A stretch of 64,000 nt of DNA, from NCBI GenBank assembly GCA_029953675.1, contig JAMWBK010000002.1, positions 3,224,001 through 3,288,000 on the forward strand, read 5' to 3'. Source of the DNA: Rhodosorus marinus. Its lineage: Eukaryota; Rhodophyta; Stylonematophyceae; Stylonematales; Stylonemataceae. Shown here piece after piece: positions 14,719-26,689 of the stretch. Under the pieces are notes generated by a model. The model saw only the letters and a list, made by a program, of their open reading frames with translations. It was not told the DNA's origin and ran no database searches. Both the position numbers and the translations under genes were made by a program. Numbering within the stretch: position 1 is the first letter of the stretch; every line of letters begins with the position of its first letter.

Positions 14719-16035
14719 GCTGGGAATCCAATAATCCAACAAGAAAGCCGAGGGATTCTCACACTATTCACGTACGACAGTGTTCATCGACGACTGATAA
14801 TCTGAAATAAACGAAAAATAATAAAGTTCTTATCTTGCATTGGCTGAGCAATATCCTTGGAAATCTCATGATTGGATAAATTGTTCCATATTGACTGAGC
14901 ATCTAACACGTGTTATTTCTTAAATGGTAAGAACGTCAAGTTCTGATATCGGATTGGTTAACTGAGATACGCCAGATTAGTCGATGGCATAATTGGTCAT
15001 CATGAAAGAAAAAAGGAAAAGTTTACAGGTGAGGACTAAGGCATTGCCCGGAGCTCCTAGTGTTCTGGTTACACAATGCATCGTTTGGGTGGCCAAAGGA
15101 TTCCACACCTGCTGATTATGCCAAAAGTAGTCCTGGTTTCCGGAGGCTTTTCAAAGGAGCGCGAAAGCTCGTGAGTGGACAACACGGACCGCCTGACTCT
15201 TTGGATCATCCTAAGAACTGAACTGATCATCGCATTGCCGAGAACTTCAATAGTCATGAAATACTTCGCTCACTAAAATGTTCCTTCCTACTTCTTCACT
15301 GTCTCACCAAAAGAGTTTCTGGTTTCTTCACTAAAGAGAGCTGATTCCAAGCAAAAGTCGTTTCGCGCGGGGGGGGTGGTTCCGCGCATATAAGAACATC
15401 ATTACCATAGTCGTAGTAGACCAGTTAGATGATACTATCCATCACTTAACTCCCTATAGACGAGGAAAAAAAAAAAGCACCTGTTTGGCTATGGAAATCG
15501 GCGCAAAAGTGCCGTTCCAATCCCATCCCAATCTCTCCCAGTCCTCATTGGTTGAAATTGATATACACTTAAAATAGTTCGGTGATTCCCTAACATGATT
15601 GGACATAGAATATCATAAGGAAATTATTTTATTACTAATGCGGTGTAATCATAAAGGTGAAGCTCCCTATGGATACTAATAGCTGAGGTTGGAGAGGAAG
15701 CGGAGCAGTTAGCTTATGGTATCTGACTGGTTTTTGAAGAAGGCATTTGTAGATTTGGATGAGAGAAGTCCATGGTTAAGCAAATTCAATAAAAGTAGAC
15801 TGATTTTGAATGAGTCCTGTAAAGTAGTCTGGTGTTATTGTTTAGTTGGCGGTATATGATGAGTTGAGGCGCTGGTCTGGTTTGGTCTTGGCTAAGGTAA
15901 GTCTGGATTTGGATGCGAGTATGGCGCGGTAGGAGAACGTGAAGAGGTCCAGACGGGTTAAGTGAAGTATTTTGCTTTATTTTTACGCCTTGCTTTGGGG
16001 TTTTTCTGTGAGAAACGCACTGTATAGGCTTCGCG
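14719..16035. other. Intergenic region with several ATTGG boxes
   Basis: No gene seen. ATTGG or its complement recurs near 14841, 14871, 14953, 15548 and 15599 in AT-rich sequence. From about 15660 to the next start the plus strand is poor in C, the leader pattern seen elsewhere. Confidence 0.55.
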
Positions 16036-17934
16036 ATGCGTTGGAATTGGAGCGTCGTGGGGAATGCGTTGAAGTTGGAGGCTAGGGCGAAGAACGTTGA
16101 ACACCACAAGCGACTGAAGGAGGAACTGCAAAGGATTGTTTCAGTACGTGGAGGAGGTGAGAAGAATTGTAAGCGACATGTGGAGAGGAAGAAATTGCTG
16201 GCTTGGGATCGGGTAAGTCGGCTATTTGATCCTGGCTCTCCGTTTTTGGAATTGTCGCAGCTCGCTGGTTATAAGCTTTATGAAGACATAGATTTGCCAA
16301 GGGGAGGTGTGATAACTGGTGTTGGACTTGTCCATGGAAGACCTACCATGGTGGTAGCAAACGATGCGACGGTAAAAGGTGGTACATACTTTCCCATCAC
16401 TGTGAAGAAACATCTGAGGGCGCAGGAGATTGCGAGACAATGCCGATTGCCGTGTGTCTACCTCGTCGACTCTGGCGGTGCATTCATTCCGATGCAGAGC
16501 GACGTTTTTCCAGACAGAGATCATTTCGGGAGAATCTTTTACAACCAAGCTCAGATGTCTGCTGAAGGAATACCACAGATAGCGATTGTAATGGGATCAT
16601 GTACAGCTGGCGGCGCATATATTCCAGCGATGGCCGACGAGTCTATCATTGTTAAAGGGACTGGAACGATATTTCTGGGCGGACCACCACTAGTGAAAGC
16701 TGCAACCGGTGAAGAAGTGACTTCGGAGGAGCTGGGTGGTGCCGAGGTTCATACCAGCAAGTCAGGGCTCGCCGACTGCTTTGCAGTATCTGATATGCAA
16801 GCACTATCTCAGGCCAGGGACATCATGCGAAAATATAAAATGGAAAACTCTTGTTTTATGTCAGCAGTGGATGAACCTGTACACCCGCCTTCTGAAATTC
16901 CAGCCGTTGTGCCTGAAAATTTTGCCGAAGCATATGACGTCCGTGAGGTTGTTGCTCGGGTAGTTGACGGCAGTCGATTCAATGAGTTTAAACCGAAATA
17001 CGGTACTACTCTGGTCACTGGATTTGGTGAGATCTACGGCCAGCAAGTCGGAATTATTGGGAACAACGGAGTCTTGTTTGGAGAATCTGCACAGAAGGGA
17101 TCCCACTTCATTCAACTCTGCGAGAACCAGAATACCCCCCTCGTGTTCCTACAGAACATCACAGGGTTCATGATAGGGAAACACTTTGAGCATTCGGGGA
17201 TTGCCAAAGATGGCGCAAAGATGGTCAACGCAGTTTCCAATTGTACAGTGCCGAAGGTAAGCTTTGTCCCCCAGTGCACGTACGTAGAGGAAGCAGAGCC
17301 CAATCTACGCGCCTTTCGAAACCCAGGACTGGGATGGTTGAGACTGAGAATGAAATATTGTTCTGCTGCCTTGTTATAGGTTACTCTGATGATCGGTGGG
17401 AGTTTTGGAGCGGGAAACTACGGTATGTGTGGAAGAGCTTACTCCCCTACATTTCTATTCAGTTGGCCAAACTCCCGGATTTCCGTTATGGGAGGTGACC
17501 AAGCGGCTGAGGTACTTGGTCGCGTTCAAGGCGATCAAGATGAACGCGCTGTTGAACGCAGACGGAAGGAAATTCGCGAGACCTTCGAACGTCAAGGGTC
17601 TCCGCTTTGTAAGTTTTTTCTTCTTCACTATCATTTAACTTATTCATTTTCACTTGGCTGTCGCTCGAGTTTCCAGTACAACAGCAGTTCGGCTTTGATA
17701 TTCTGTTTCCTTGTCTTTCCTGTGCTTCTCAGAACAGTACATGTTTGCTCATGATCCGTCTGTGCTTGCACTTTCCTCCTTCTTACGGTTTGTATAGATG
17801 CTAGCTCACGTCTTTGGGATGACGGCGTGATTTCGATGGAAGATTCTCGCAAGGTTCTGGGCCTTTGCCTCGCAATATCGAAGAACGGGATCGAAAAGCC
17901 AGAGCGTGGAAGGTACGGCATCTTTCGAATGTAG
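16036..17934 (+). CDS. MCCC2: 3-methylcrotonoyl-CoA carboxylase beta (carboxyltransferase) subunit (about 528 aa)
   Basis: Transfers CO2 from the biotin carrier to methylcrotonoyl-CoA in mitochondrial leucine breakdown; it acts with the biotin-bearing alpha subunit, which is not in the window. Exons are 16036-17256, 17380-17608 and 17798-17934. Two crotonase-like carboxyltransferase halves are visible. The N-half has [14 protein letters not shown] and [16 protein letters not shown]; the C-half has [27 protein letters not shown], and across intron 1 [25 protein letters not shown] and the terminal GRYGIFRM are hallmark MCC-beta endings, against propionyl-CoA carboxylase. The upstream frame is closed by a TGA at 16009, fixing the first Met; the leader [13 protein letters not shown] is a short presequence candidate. 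Intron 2 is long for this window (189 nt). The gene converges on the gamma-tubulin complex gene, 73 bp away. Confidence 0.95.
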
Positions 17935-18007
17935 TTGGCAGCTAGGAGGCATTTCCTCTTCCGTGCGTTCTGGACATTTCAGCTTCAGTACTCGTCTGCT
18001 GAGAGCT

Positions 18008-20272
18008 CTACCCAGGCATCTCCAAAAGGTCGGGAATTCTGGTACTGTAATATCGATTGAAATCCAGCCTGCAATAAAGCTCCCTGTACAGTTCAGATGA
18101 AGAATCCGAAGACTCAGCTAACACCGCTAGAGTCTTGAGAAGAAATCTCGCGCAGTGTTGGACTTCCTCGATTGCAGAAACGGCAATCATGTCGCCCTTA
18201 TATCCCAACAGAAGTGCCGCGCGGAGAATCTTTGACATAGCCTTGTAAACAGCAGGCCGTTTTGTTAGGAAACAACTCTCGATACATCTCGATATGCTGG
18301 TTTCCAGTATGGCCCTGATATCATCGACAATCTCACACGAGGTCAACTCCTTAATAAGCTCTGGGCTGAACACTCCGTTCGCCACTGGGCCCATAAGGTA
18401 GTCCTCAATACATTTCACGACATGGAGCATCTCAATCCTCAGAGCTTTCGCGCGCGGGGTTACAGCCACAGCGTTTCTTGCAGACAGAGACGCTCTGCGA
18501 AGGTCCAGCAAAAGGCGCAAGATTCGACTAAGATTCTGCACAAGCTCGGGAGCAATTACATGCTCAAGCCCATGCGATGGCGTACACGCTAATCGCAAGC
18601 TCCAGAGCTGTATCTGGTTGTCAGCATCCAACTCATCGTCAGCAATAAACTCAAGTTTGAGCGGGAGCCACCCCGAAACTGGAGGGTCCCCTCTCCTCTC
18701 GTCTTCAAGAGCATCAAGAAAACTCTCGTTTAGGAGAACTCTTTCAAAACCTCGACGTTGATCGAACGGATTATCCAATCGTGTTACTACGGGACTAAAT
18801 ACTGCGTCACGTAATCTCTCCAGCTGCGGAATCAACAATTGTCGGTCACGTAGAATTCCAATTAGGTCCGCATTGAGCTCTAAGAACCGCACCCTGATCG
18901 CCCTCTCCACGCTCTGTTGAACCCTAAAAGCTGCAGGAACGCACTTTAAAGGGTCCTTAACATACAGTCCATCACTTGCTACGTCGAAGACGCTGAGACT
19001 TTGTTCTTGATTTGCCGATCCATTTTGTGCTGTCACCTCCTCCACGTGTACGTGCCCCAGCAGGCCAAGACGTTCATAACTTCCAAACTGAGAGCTCCTG
19101 TGGTCGAGGTCAAGCCACAGCCTTTGGACGTTCAGAATGACTTTTGAACACTTTCGAGCTAGGTTCCAGCTATCCCTCAGAATCTCTGGAGGTTTTGGCT
19201 GATCCATCAATGTCACTCCGTTGCTACAAAGGTCGTCCAAAATTTGAAGATTCATTCCCAAGAGGCTAGCCAGCAGTGCTGCAGACACCTCGACTTCAAT
19301 ATGCGCACTAGATAGGTATGAGCTGGTGTTAAATTCCGCGAGCACGTCTTCTGGGCACTTGCTATCAGCTTCTTCCTGAAATCGACGGACGATGCAGCGC
19401 ACTACTCGTACGCGTCGAGCAAACTGCTCAGCTTCAGACCGCGCCGCTAGCAGTGTCTTTGGCCTAGTATCCAGTACCCCAGCTAGACGGAAGCGCAACG
19501 TTGGGAGGTACCCACGCAAGAGCTCAGATATGGATGCATGCTGATCCCCCTCCGCCAAGCGCTCGAGCTCCCAGACCCCATGGGCCACGTTTGCAAACCA
19601 CATCAGGACGCGCCTTTCCGCATGGCCGATGGGCAGGTTCTTTGAGACTTCTACGACGCCGTTTCTCTCGATGATGACGTCCCCAAAGCTCCCGTTGAGC
19701 GATAACATGGCTTCCCTGATGATTCCTTCTAGAGATTCTCCAACGTTCTTCTTCATTCCGAGTGCGATATCACAGTGATGGCGAACTGAATCAAGGTCCA
19801 GAGATTCCTTGATTTCTGGCGAATCTCTCCGCAAGGGACCCTTCTGCCTCGACTTGTCGTAGGTCGGGCTTCGTGCTGGCGCAATATTTTCGTCGTCGTC
19901 TTCTCCCCAGTCAGACAGCGTATCTGAAAGGAAGTCCTCGAGCGGGATATTTTCTGCCATCAAGTCCTGAACGAGAAGTCGATGGTGTGCATCTGAAAGT
20001 AGGACGAGCGTTCTCACAATGCGGGACGTGACCACACTTCCATAAACGTCCTCCACTGTAGAAGCAAGGTCCGCAACGGTCTGGTCCGTTTCACATATCT
20101 GCAACTCTAACAATTCTTCAAGTCCGAACTTCCGTTCTGATAGATGATAAGGGGTGCTAAGCTTCTTATCCAGAAACTGGGCAACTGAATGTCCAATCAA
20201 GTCCACGGTACTACCCGGTACCCGATCAGAGACAACGCAGCGCACCAACTCATGAGCCGCCTCGTTTTTCAT
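18008..20272 (-). CDS. Gamma-tubulin complex component (GCP/Spc97-98 family, about 754 aa)
   Basis: A single open exon of family-typical size. GCPs build the gamma-tubulin ring complex that nucleates microtubules. The N-terminal GRIP1 region includes the helix MWFANVAHGVWELERL. The C-terminal GRIP2 region has the recognisable order: FERVLLNESFLDALEDE (like the family segment leading to the bound tubulin), GWLPLKLEF (family pattern GW-x-L-x-L-x-F/Y), then RIEMLHVVKCIEDYLM (counterpart of the R-x-x-M-x-x-F/V helix) and TSISRCIESCFLTKR. The central insertion is acidic. I cannot separate GCP2, 3, 4, 5 or 6 by eye; the length suggests a GCP4-like core. It is the only large gene here without an intron. 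Its 5' side faces the 190-bp repeat array and the divergent LYR gene. Confidence 0.85.
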   Translation of the reverse strand: MKNEAAHELVRCVVSDRVPGSTVDLIGHSVAQFLDKKLSTPYHLSERKFGLEELLELQICETDQTVADLASTVEDVYGSVVTSRIVRTLVLLSDAHHRLLVQDLMAENIPLEDFLSDTLSDWGEDDDENIAPARSPTYDKSRQKGPLRRDSPEIKESLDLDSVRHHCDIALGMKKNVGESLEGIIREAMLSLNGSFGDVIIERNGVVEVSKNLPIGHAERRVLMWFANVAHGVWELERLAEGDQHASISELLRGYLPTLRFRLAGVLDTRPKTLLAARSEAEQFARRVRVVRCIVRRFQEEADSKCPEDVLAEFNTSSYLSSAHIEVEVSAALLASLLGMNLQILDDLCSNGVTLMDQPKPPEILRDSWNLARKCSKVILNVQRLWLDLDHRSSQFGSYERLGLLGHVHVEEVTAQNGSANQEQSLSVFDVASDGLYVKDPLKCVPAAFRVQQSVERAIRVRFLELNADLIGILRDRQLLIPQLERLRDAVFSPVVTRLDNPFDQRRGFERVLLNESFLDALEDERRGDPPVSGWLPLKLEFIADDELDADNQIQLWSLRLACTPSHGLEHVIAPELVQNLSRILRLLLDLRRASLSARNAVAVTPRAKALRIEMLHVVKCIEDYLMGPVANGVFSPELIKELTSCEIVDDIRAILETSISRCIESCFLTKRPAVYKAMSKILRAALLLGYKGDMIAVSAIEEVQHCARFLLKTLAVLAESSDSSSELYRELYCRLDFNRYYSTRIPDLLEMPG

Positions 20273-21390
20273 CTCAAATCAATTCCGTCAGACAGTTAAC
20301 CTATCCACCAGGGAAGCACTTTTTCCATCATCAGCTTCTCCGAAATTGCACCTAACCGTAGAAGATCATCATATACAAGATCCGGCAACCTGATCTAGAC
20401 CAAGCTTCATACAAAAAGAGCTTCTACCACTACTCTTGAGAAGAAAAACAATGTCCGCAGAGACCGGCAGTCCAAAACGTTCCTCCTCAAGTCATTTGGC
20501 AAAGAACATGCGCTTGAAGGGGTGTTTGCGACGAACCGGGAGAAGTGGGTAACCATTTAGATCTGCACCCGAGGATAGATGATGTATTGATAGCATTGAC
20601 GATCATCAAAACAAAGTTTTCATCTCAATAATAGAGTAGGAGAAACCCGAATAGGATAGTTGCCTCGTCTTTGTCCTTAGAAACCTGACCGAAACTTTTT
20701 TAGTTGCCGCAGGTCAATTTAGACTCCATTGGAAGGCAGGTTTGAGGGAGGTACGCATTTGGATATGCACGCGGGGATAGATGCTGTATTGATAGCATTG
20801 GACATCATGAAAACAAGGTTTTCTTCTCAATAAAAGAGTAGGAGAACCCGAATAGGATAGTGGCTTCACTGTCCAAAACGCTCAGGTGCGCTGAAGACTC
20901 GACAGGAAGGAGAGAGCGGTACCCATTTGGATCTTTACCCGGGGAAGGATGCTGTATTGATAGGATTGAAGATCATCAAAATAAAGTTTACTTGGCAATG
21001 ATAGAGTAGGAGAAACCCGAATAGTATAGTTGCTTCTCCTTTGTCTTCAGAAACCAGTCCAAAAGGTTCTTGCCTTGGATAATCTTACCGCCGAAGCCGC
21101 GATTGAAAGGCAAGAGATAGGTGTGTGGACTTGGATCTGCACCCGAGGATAGATCCGGTATTAATAGCATTGAACATCATCAAAACAATGCTTTCTGCTC
21201 AACAATACAGCAGAAGAAACCGAAAGAGGATAGTGGTTTCGCTTTGTCTTCAGGAACCAGTCCAAAATGTTCCCCTCGTGGCTTAGTATTCTGGAAGGAC
21301 GTCTGGATGAACGCTTGCTGAAGGGGACTGCAGTGGTTGAGACATTCTGTGGCCTTGAAAGGCATCTTGACGTTTTGCTAAGAGGTCGTT
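20273..21390. repeat. Degenerate direct-repeat array, unit about 170-205 bp, four copies
   Basis: The array runs from about 20465 to 21290. Each unit carries, in order, a CAGTCCAAAA-GTTC box (20468, 20872, 21053, 21260; altered at about 20684), a GATCTGCACCCGAGGATAGAT-like box, GTATTGATAGCATTG (20584, 20786, 20954, 21157), ATCATCAAAACAA, AGAGTAGGAGAAACCCGAATAGGATAGT and a TTTGTC-TTAGAAACC tail. Copies differ by substitutions and small indels, so this is an old array. It fills the shared promoter interval between the divergent gamma-tubulin complex (minus) and LYR (plus) genes. No ORF spans it and I see no transposon ends. Confidence 0.8.
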
Positions 21391-21837
21391 ATGGAGTCGA
21401 GACTGTATCGTCGTCTCTATCGATTTGCTAGAAGGATACCACAAGTTGAAGCTAGGAGTCGGGCCATTGATAAGTTGCGTGATGGGTTCATGAGAGGTGG
21501 AAAGGATCCTGGGTCCGGTCTGGAGTCAGCACTCTCGTAAGTTTAGCGTTCCAGTGCTTTGTGTTGAATACTACCGACTGAATCCGGTCCTAGTTTGGTT
21601 AGGTTTCTGAGAATGTCGGTACCGAAGAGGTTTTGGCCCGAGCCCGAGATCGGTGATAAGGGTGGTCGATATGTGTATATAGAAGGGAAACTTGTCCGGG
21701 TTGAGGACGCTGCGAAAGCAAAGGGAAGAAGTCCGTTGAAAGATCTCGGCGCAGTGTCATCTGATGATCTCCGAAGACATCGAGCTCTAACGGAGAGGAT
21801 GCAGTTTAGGGGGCCAACTTGGGAGAATAGGCGATAA
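21391..21837 (+). CDS. LYR-motif protein (about 129 aa)
   Basis: Exons 21391-21536 and 21594-21837. The N-terminus holds two LYR-like triplets, RLYRRLYRF, followed by Arg-rich helices, the signature of the mitochondrial LYRM family whose members bind acyl carrier protein and act in Fe-S delivery or respiratory-complex assembly. The second exon continues with RFLRM, then a distinct tail: FWPEPEIGDKGGRYVYIEG and a charged ending. I cannot assign a specific LYRM subtype. It is convergent with the Deg protease gene and divergent from the gamma-tubulin complex gene across the repeat array. Confidence 0.7.
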
Positions 21838-22000
21838 GTTCCCGGATCTATAATCTATACTGTTCTTTATCGTTACCAAACGAGCTTCTGCATGTTACGT
21901 ATTCTCTGCTCTTCGCCTTCATCCCCCGGCCCCGCGAAACACCTCTCGAAAAATTGTCCAAGGCGAGGACTTAACAATTACCACAAGCGTAAACGCACTA

Positions 22001-23387
22001 TTATACTTGCGACGCTGAAAGAGTTAGTGCCACCGTTGAAATGTCCTCCCCGCGTCTTATTCCAATTTTAACTCTGTCGCCAACTGTATATTCCTCAAGA
22101 ACCTGTGGCCAAGTGAGGAGAAAAGGGTCGCTTGTGAAAGTCAGCTGAGATTACACCAAACGCTGATTGAATCGTTTCCGCGCTCAGAGTTTCCAGTTCA
22201 CCTTGAATAGATCTGTTTCATCGGCTATCGGTTTGTTATCAATGGACAAGATGATGTCTCCAAGTACAACTTTCCCAAAGCTCGCTCGTGAGGTACCCTG
22301 AAGTCCTGCCTTGGCTGCTGGGGATCCTTTAGGAACGTCGAGGATCAGAACGCCCTCGCTGATCCCTAGAGCTCTGGATTGTGAGGATTCCAGGTAGCTG
22401 ATACCGATTACTGGTCTGACAATTCTTCCGTTCCGGATAAGCTCGTTCACAATCGACTTCAGCGTATCGATTGGAATCGCAAATCCAACACCAGAGGACG
22501 CTCCAGAAGGTGAATAGATGGACGTGTTCATTCCGATGATCTTGCCTTGAGAGTCCAACAACGGACCTCCAGAATTGCCGGGGTTGATTGCTGCGTCGGT
22601 CTGAATCACGTTGGTAATTGGTCGACCAGTGGGAGATCTCATCTACGTGAACGGGGAGCCAGTGATTGATAAACTGATTAGTCATGGATTGGTTCGCCCA
22701 CCGGGTTCAGCAGGATTGGCGCGTTGGTATGCTTACCTCCCTTCCCAGCCCAGACACGACACCAGTAGTAAGTGTGTGGTCGAGGCCAAACGGGTTGCCG
22801 ATCGCGTACGTACTCTGTCCGACAATAAGGTTTTTGCTGGTACCGATAGATATGGGCTTGAGTTTCTTCTTATCGGCATCGATCTGCAGAACCGCAACGT
22901 CTTTGTCAGCGTCGTAGCCGACGAGTTCCGCATTGAACACCTCTTGATTGTTTAGGGTAATTCTCGCAGCCTCTGCTGATTTAATAACGTGGAAGTTGGT
23001 CACGATGTGTCCGTCGTTATCCCAGACAAACCCGGATCCAGTTCCGGAGGGTATTTCCATGATATTCATTGAAAAGGGTGTTCTTCCGCCAGCAAAAGTC
23101 GTCACATACGCCACCGACGGCGTCGTGTCTTGGAACAAGGATATTACGGCGGATTCTTGCGTGTTCAACCGGCGTGTCTCAGTAGTCGCATCCGCTCTCA
23201 CAGCTGTCATCGTCTCCACAGCATGCGTACCAAGCACGCCATTTGGAATCAAAAGCCCTCCAGCTATCGCAACAGCAGCCAAGCCTTTCCTCCATTCCAA
23301 GCTCATAGAAACTCCCCGAACCACACATACATCTCGACCACCACTATGCCTTATCCTCAATCCATTCGATCCCACAAATCCAGCCAT
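22001..23387 (-). CDS. Plastid (thylakoid lumen) Deg1-type serine protease (about 397 aa)
   Basis: ATP-independent trypsin-like protease with one PDZ domain; relatives degrade damaged photosystem II proteins. On the minus strand the exons are 23387-22737, 22642-22202 and 22102-22001. The catalytic triad is His133 (VTNFHVIKS), Asp163 (DKDVAVLQ) and Ser241 (NPGNSGGPL). The loop [16 protein letters not shown] is Deg1-like. The PDZ domain starts near PVIGISYLE and continues through [18 protein letters not shown] and [12 protein letters not shown]. Intron 2 splits it before VLEEYTVGD; without that last exon the ORF would run into intron and stop at NWKL. The N-terminus looks bipartite: a basic stretch to about residue 34, then the hydrophobic segment [19 protein letters not shown], consistent with import to the stroma and then the lumen. 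The upstream flank (23388-23760) is almost free of G on the plus strand. Confidence 0.93.
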
Positions 23388-25637
23388 GCCACAAAAAAAA
23401 AAATTACTCCACTAAAACAACCACACCGAAACAAATCTCCTTCCTCTTAGCTCTCTCCAGAAGAAAAAAAAAATCAAAAAAATCAAAAAAAACCTACAAC
23501 CAAATCACCTACTTATCTGAAAACCCACAAAAAAACACACACACACACATTATGAAAATGAAATGGTCTCCAAACAGAAACCCTATTCCCCAGCTCCCAA
23601 CACACCCACCCCCACCCACTCCCACCACCTCCTTCCTCACAGTATCCGTTCTCACCTTGCCACACAGCATCACATCATCTTCACCAGTAAAACAAAATTT
23701 CTCAACCAAAAAAAAAACAAAAAAAACACAGGACATTGACGATGATAAAAAAAAAAAAAACATTTGCTATCGTACTGAATTTTTTTTCCCTATCAAAAAT
23801 ATCAAATATATTAGAAAAATCTCGATCGGTTGGAGGTGAAGTTTTGGTAAAATATGATGTGATCCACTAAAGTGAGTCCTGAATGTTTGGAGAGGATGAG
23901 GAGCAGTTTGGAGGAGGTTTTGTTGTGATATAGAAGGTGTTTTTTTGTTTTGGATTTTTTTTATTTCATTTGTTTGTGTATTGGAGATAGTCGGAGAGGT
24001 TTGCTGCTATGGTCATGGACAGAGGCTGTTGGATCATCGCCTGGAATATCGGCTGAATTGTTTTTTTTTGGGGGGGGGGGGGAGAGGGTGTCTCGGGGTT
24101 GCTTTGGTTTCGTGCAATGTGGAACGTGTGTTTCAGGTTATTACAGACTGAATCGGGTCAGCTGTTTTAGCTTCCTGTGCCCGGAAAACCGTGTGGACCC
24201 CAGTAGACTGGCTGCTGATTGTTTGAACCGCTTGGAGGTTTCTTGGGGGGTGTTTGGGAGGAGGTTCCTCGTTTGTAGGTGTTGTCAGCTTCTAATTTAT
24301 ATCTAACATAGATTTAACTTGGTTGAGCGAGATATCCGAGATGGTTGTAAGCTGAATATTGGAGTAGGCGATGGTGTTTTTTGTACATACCTTGGGATCG
24401 AGAAGTTGTGCGCCCACAGGTTGTCAATCTGCCATGCACTTATCGTTGGAAACCGTTGAATTTAGGAAGAAACGTCTCGATGGGAGAAAAGGAGATGGAA
24501 TGTGAAGCAACGCAATCCATTCCTTGCATCGCCGACCCATCCGACCAACTTACCCTAGCAAACCACCTCCTCACCCATTTCCCTTCGGCTCGGCTAGTAC
24601 GATCTGAAGAACTGCTCGTCAATACTCTTGAAGCTACCCATTTACATCCAGCTTATGAACTCTTCACCGTCGTGGTCAACGTCCATCGTTAACCAGCTCG
24701 GGTTGCACCCCACCCACGCACATGGCGTTCTTTTTTGGCAACGGATGTTGGTGCTGGTTCCTAAAAGCCCCGAAACCAATCAGATTCTATCGCCTGGTAC
24801 TATACTACTTCCATTGCAAAACCGTCCAAGTAACTTTCGCAATGCTCTCGATCGGAAAGCAACCACCACAACAGCCATCCATCGGCAGCCCAGTCCACCA
24901 ATGCGACGTAATAATCTTCAAAGGGTACTTTTTCGCGCTGGTTGTTAAGAAGCCCAGAATCCATTGCACCAGTGGAACACCAGATCTTATCATCCTCGAG
25001 TTTACTACTGCCACTATACGGCCATGTCCAAAGCGCTTCCACCATCGCCGAGATCGGTAACAGCGCAATCCATCTGGTTCATCGATTCCTCTATGAAGAC
25101 GCAAATTCTGCCCTCAGCAAGCGAATATTAAGTTTTCATAATAAATTTGAGGGGAATTCGAAACCTTACTGTTCTGTAGAGTGGTGGGGAAGAATGACCG
25201 TTAGGATTCTTGAGGATCGAGCTGATGGAGAAATTTGTGGAGAGATCTGAGAATTAGATGATATAAATTGTCATGGAAGAAAGAATAAGAGTAAGTGGAC
25301 CGGAGGGTATGTGGTGATAGTTGGTAGGAACTTTGGAAGGGTTCGAACTGGAGTTGCTTTTGATGTGCTTTGGTGTTAAGACGTTCTGTCGCGATGTCTT
25401 GTTTGTGCGGGTTGATGGAGCATGAGCCGGTATCCGGGTCGTATGATAAAGCTCACATGGATGCACAGAAGAAGGCGGCTGAGCAGAACTCACGGTGAGA
25501 GCGCGGTCGTTTGAAACGTCATCAATGTTTTGCAATTTGCCTTTGTCTGGGTGGTGCGCCCTGGAAGGACTGGATGCTAACACATTGCGATGTTTGCATC
25601 TCTCGTACATAGAGCTGATCACTTAGGCGTCACTCCA
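23388..25637. other. Intergenic region; possible unidentified gene in 24370-25250
   Basis: 23388-23760 is C/A-rich with a CA run near 23537 and several A tracts; it is the leader side of the Deg gene. 23860-24300 flips to G/T-rich, including a G tract near 24070, which in this window usually precedes a plus-strand gene. The following C/A-rich block (24480-25100) has ORFs on both strands (plus 24480-24692, 24722-25060; minus 24800-25045), none of which I recognise or can join by convincing splice sites. 25130-25637 is again G/T-rich and leads into the next gene. Confidence 0.45.
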
Positions 25638-26643
25638 ATGTCGGATAACTATGATAATAAAGTCGCGTTGTCGAATGACGGTAAACTCGTGATCACTACC
25701 GAAACTGGTGAAGGAAAAGACAAGAAGTCAGTGTTGAGGGAGACATGGGTAGAAATGAAGGCGTTGGATCAGAAGATTGCACAGAACTGGCTTAGGTTTG
25801 GCTGCTGCGTGGAAACAGTACTTCTTCGTCTCGGATGGTGTCTGATCTGCCAACTGACAAAGTCTCCTTTCGACGGTTTCATGTGATTGACGTAGATACA
25901 CCGGCCCGGCAGACTACACTACAATTATTGAAATCCTAGAAGACCGAGCCAAACTTCTTGAGCTCGTGGGCAAGTATAGAAATGAAGGAGGAAATCTCAG
26001 GTAGATTCGAGTGCACAAAGCAAAACATTTGTGGTCATGGCGTAAAAACCTTCGCAAGATCTGATGCTGCCCTGCCCTATGTCACAGAGATCCGGTTATG
26101 CAAAAGCTTCTCAATAGAGCAGATGTGACGAACACCAAGCTCGCCTCCGTCACGGAAACACTAGAGGCGGAGATTGACGGCCTCCAGCGAAGAGAACTTG
26201 AGCTAAAGAAAATGGTCAGCCTTTTCGCTGTAGTTTTCTTCGCAAGGAAGCGTGGAATCTGACAGAATTTTTTGTTTCACCTGCGCAGTGGGCACTCGTC
26301 AAACAGGCCGATGACATCCATGGAGTCGATCTCATGAGAAACGAGCTCGGGGAGCTGATTATTGAAGTCAAAATGTATAAATCAAGATGGGAAAACGCGC
26401 TAGATACGCGTCTAAAGGAAAAACTTGTAGGCTCGAGCTGCAACCCCACCATCCGTCCTGGCTCCATCTAACCGGAAGCGCTCTTGCCCGGATCGATATC
26501 TGCCGCTTTAGAGAGAAGTCGAAACTGCGGTGGAGACCATGAACGAGGAAACCAAGGAGGACGATGAAGATGGTAAGAAGCAAGAAGGGCAAGCCCTGAG
26601 CGGTTCTGAAACGCCAGACGGCAAAAAACCAGTAGCGCTCTAG
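25638..26643 (+). CDS. Small coiled-coil protein of unknown function (about 219 aa)
   Basis: Exons 25638-25795, 25896-26000, 26088-26214, 26289-26426 and 26512-26643 join cleanly. The protein is highly charged and helical. Its N-terminal 50 residues end in WVEMKALDQKIAQNWLR. A conserved-looking block TGPADYTTIIEILEDR follows, then heptad-rich helices (ASVTETLEAEIDGLQRRELE and DLMRNELGELIIEVKMYK), and an acidic Ser/Lys-rich tail (ETKEDDEDGKK). No enzyme motif, signal peptide or membrane segment is visible. It could be a subunit of a structural or kinetochore-type complex, but I do not recognise the family. The frame is open upstream to 25590 from a non-ATG codon, so ATG 25638 is preferred. The OTU gene starts only 46 bp after its stop. 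Confidence 0.6.
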
Positions 26644-26689
26644 AGTCGCTAAGCTGAGTTCATCTCCAGGTACTTTCCCGAGCTCGGGC

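Noticed and set aside
15786-16109. Minus-strand frame across the MCC beta start
   Set aside because: Lies in the C-poor leader and overlaps a well-supported gene.
23552-23839. Pro/Thr/Lys-rich plus-strand frame
   Set aside because: Produced by the C/A-rich leader of the Deg gene; low complexity with A tracts.
24722-25060. Frames on both strands that read like proteins in short pieces
   Set aside because: I could not join them with good splice sites or match a family, so no CDS is called.
25330-25360. GGTTCGAACTGG, a possible tRNA T-loop
   Set aside because: No acceptor, D or anticodon stem can be built around it; no tRNA called anywhere in the window.
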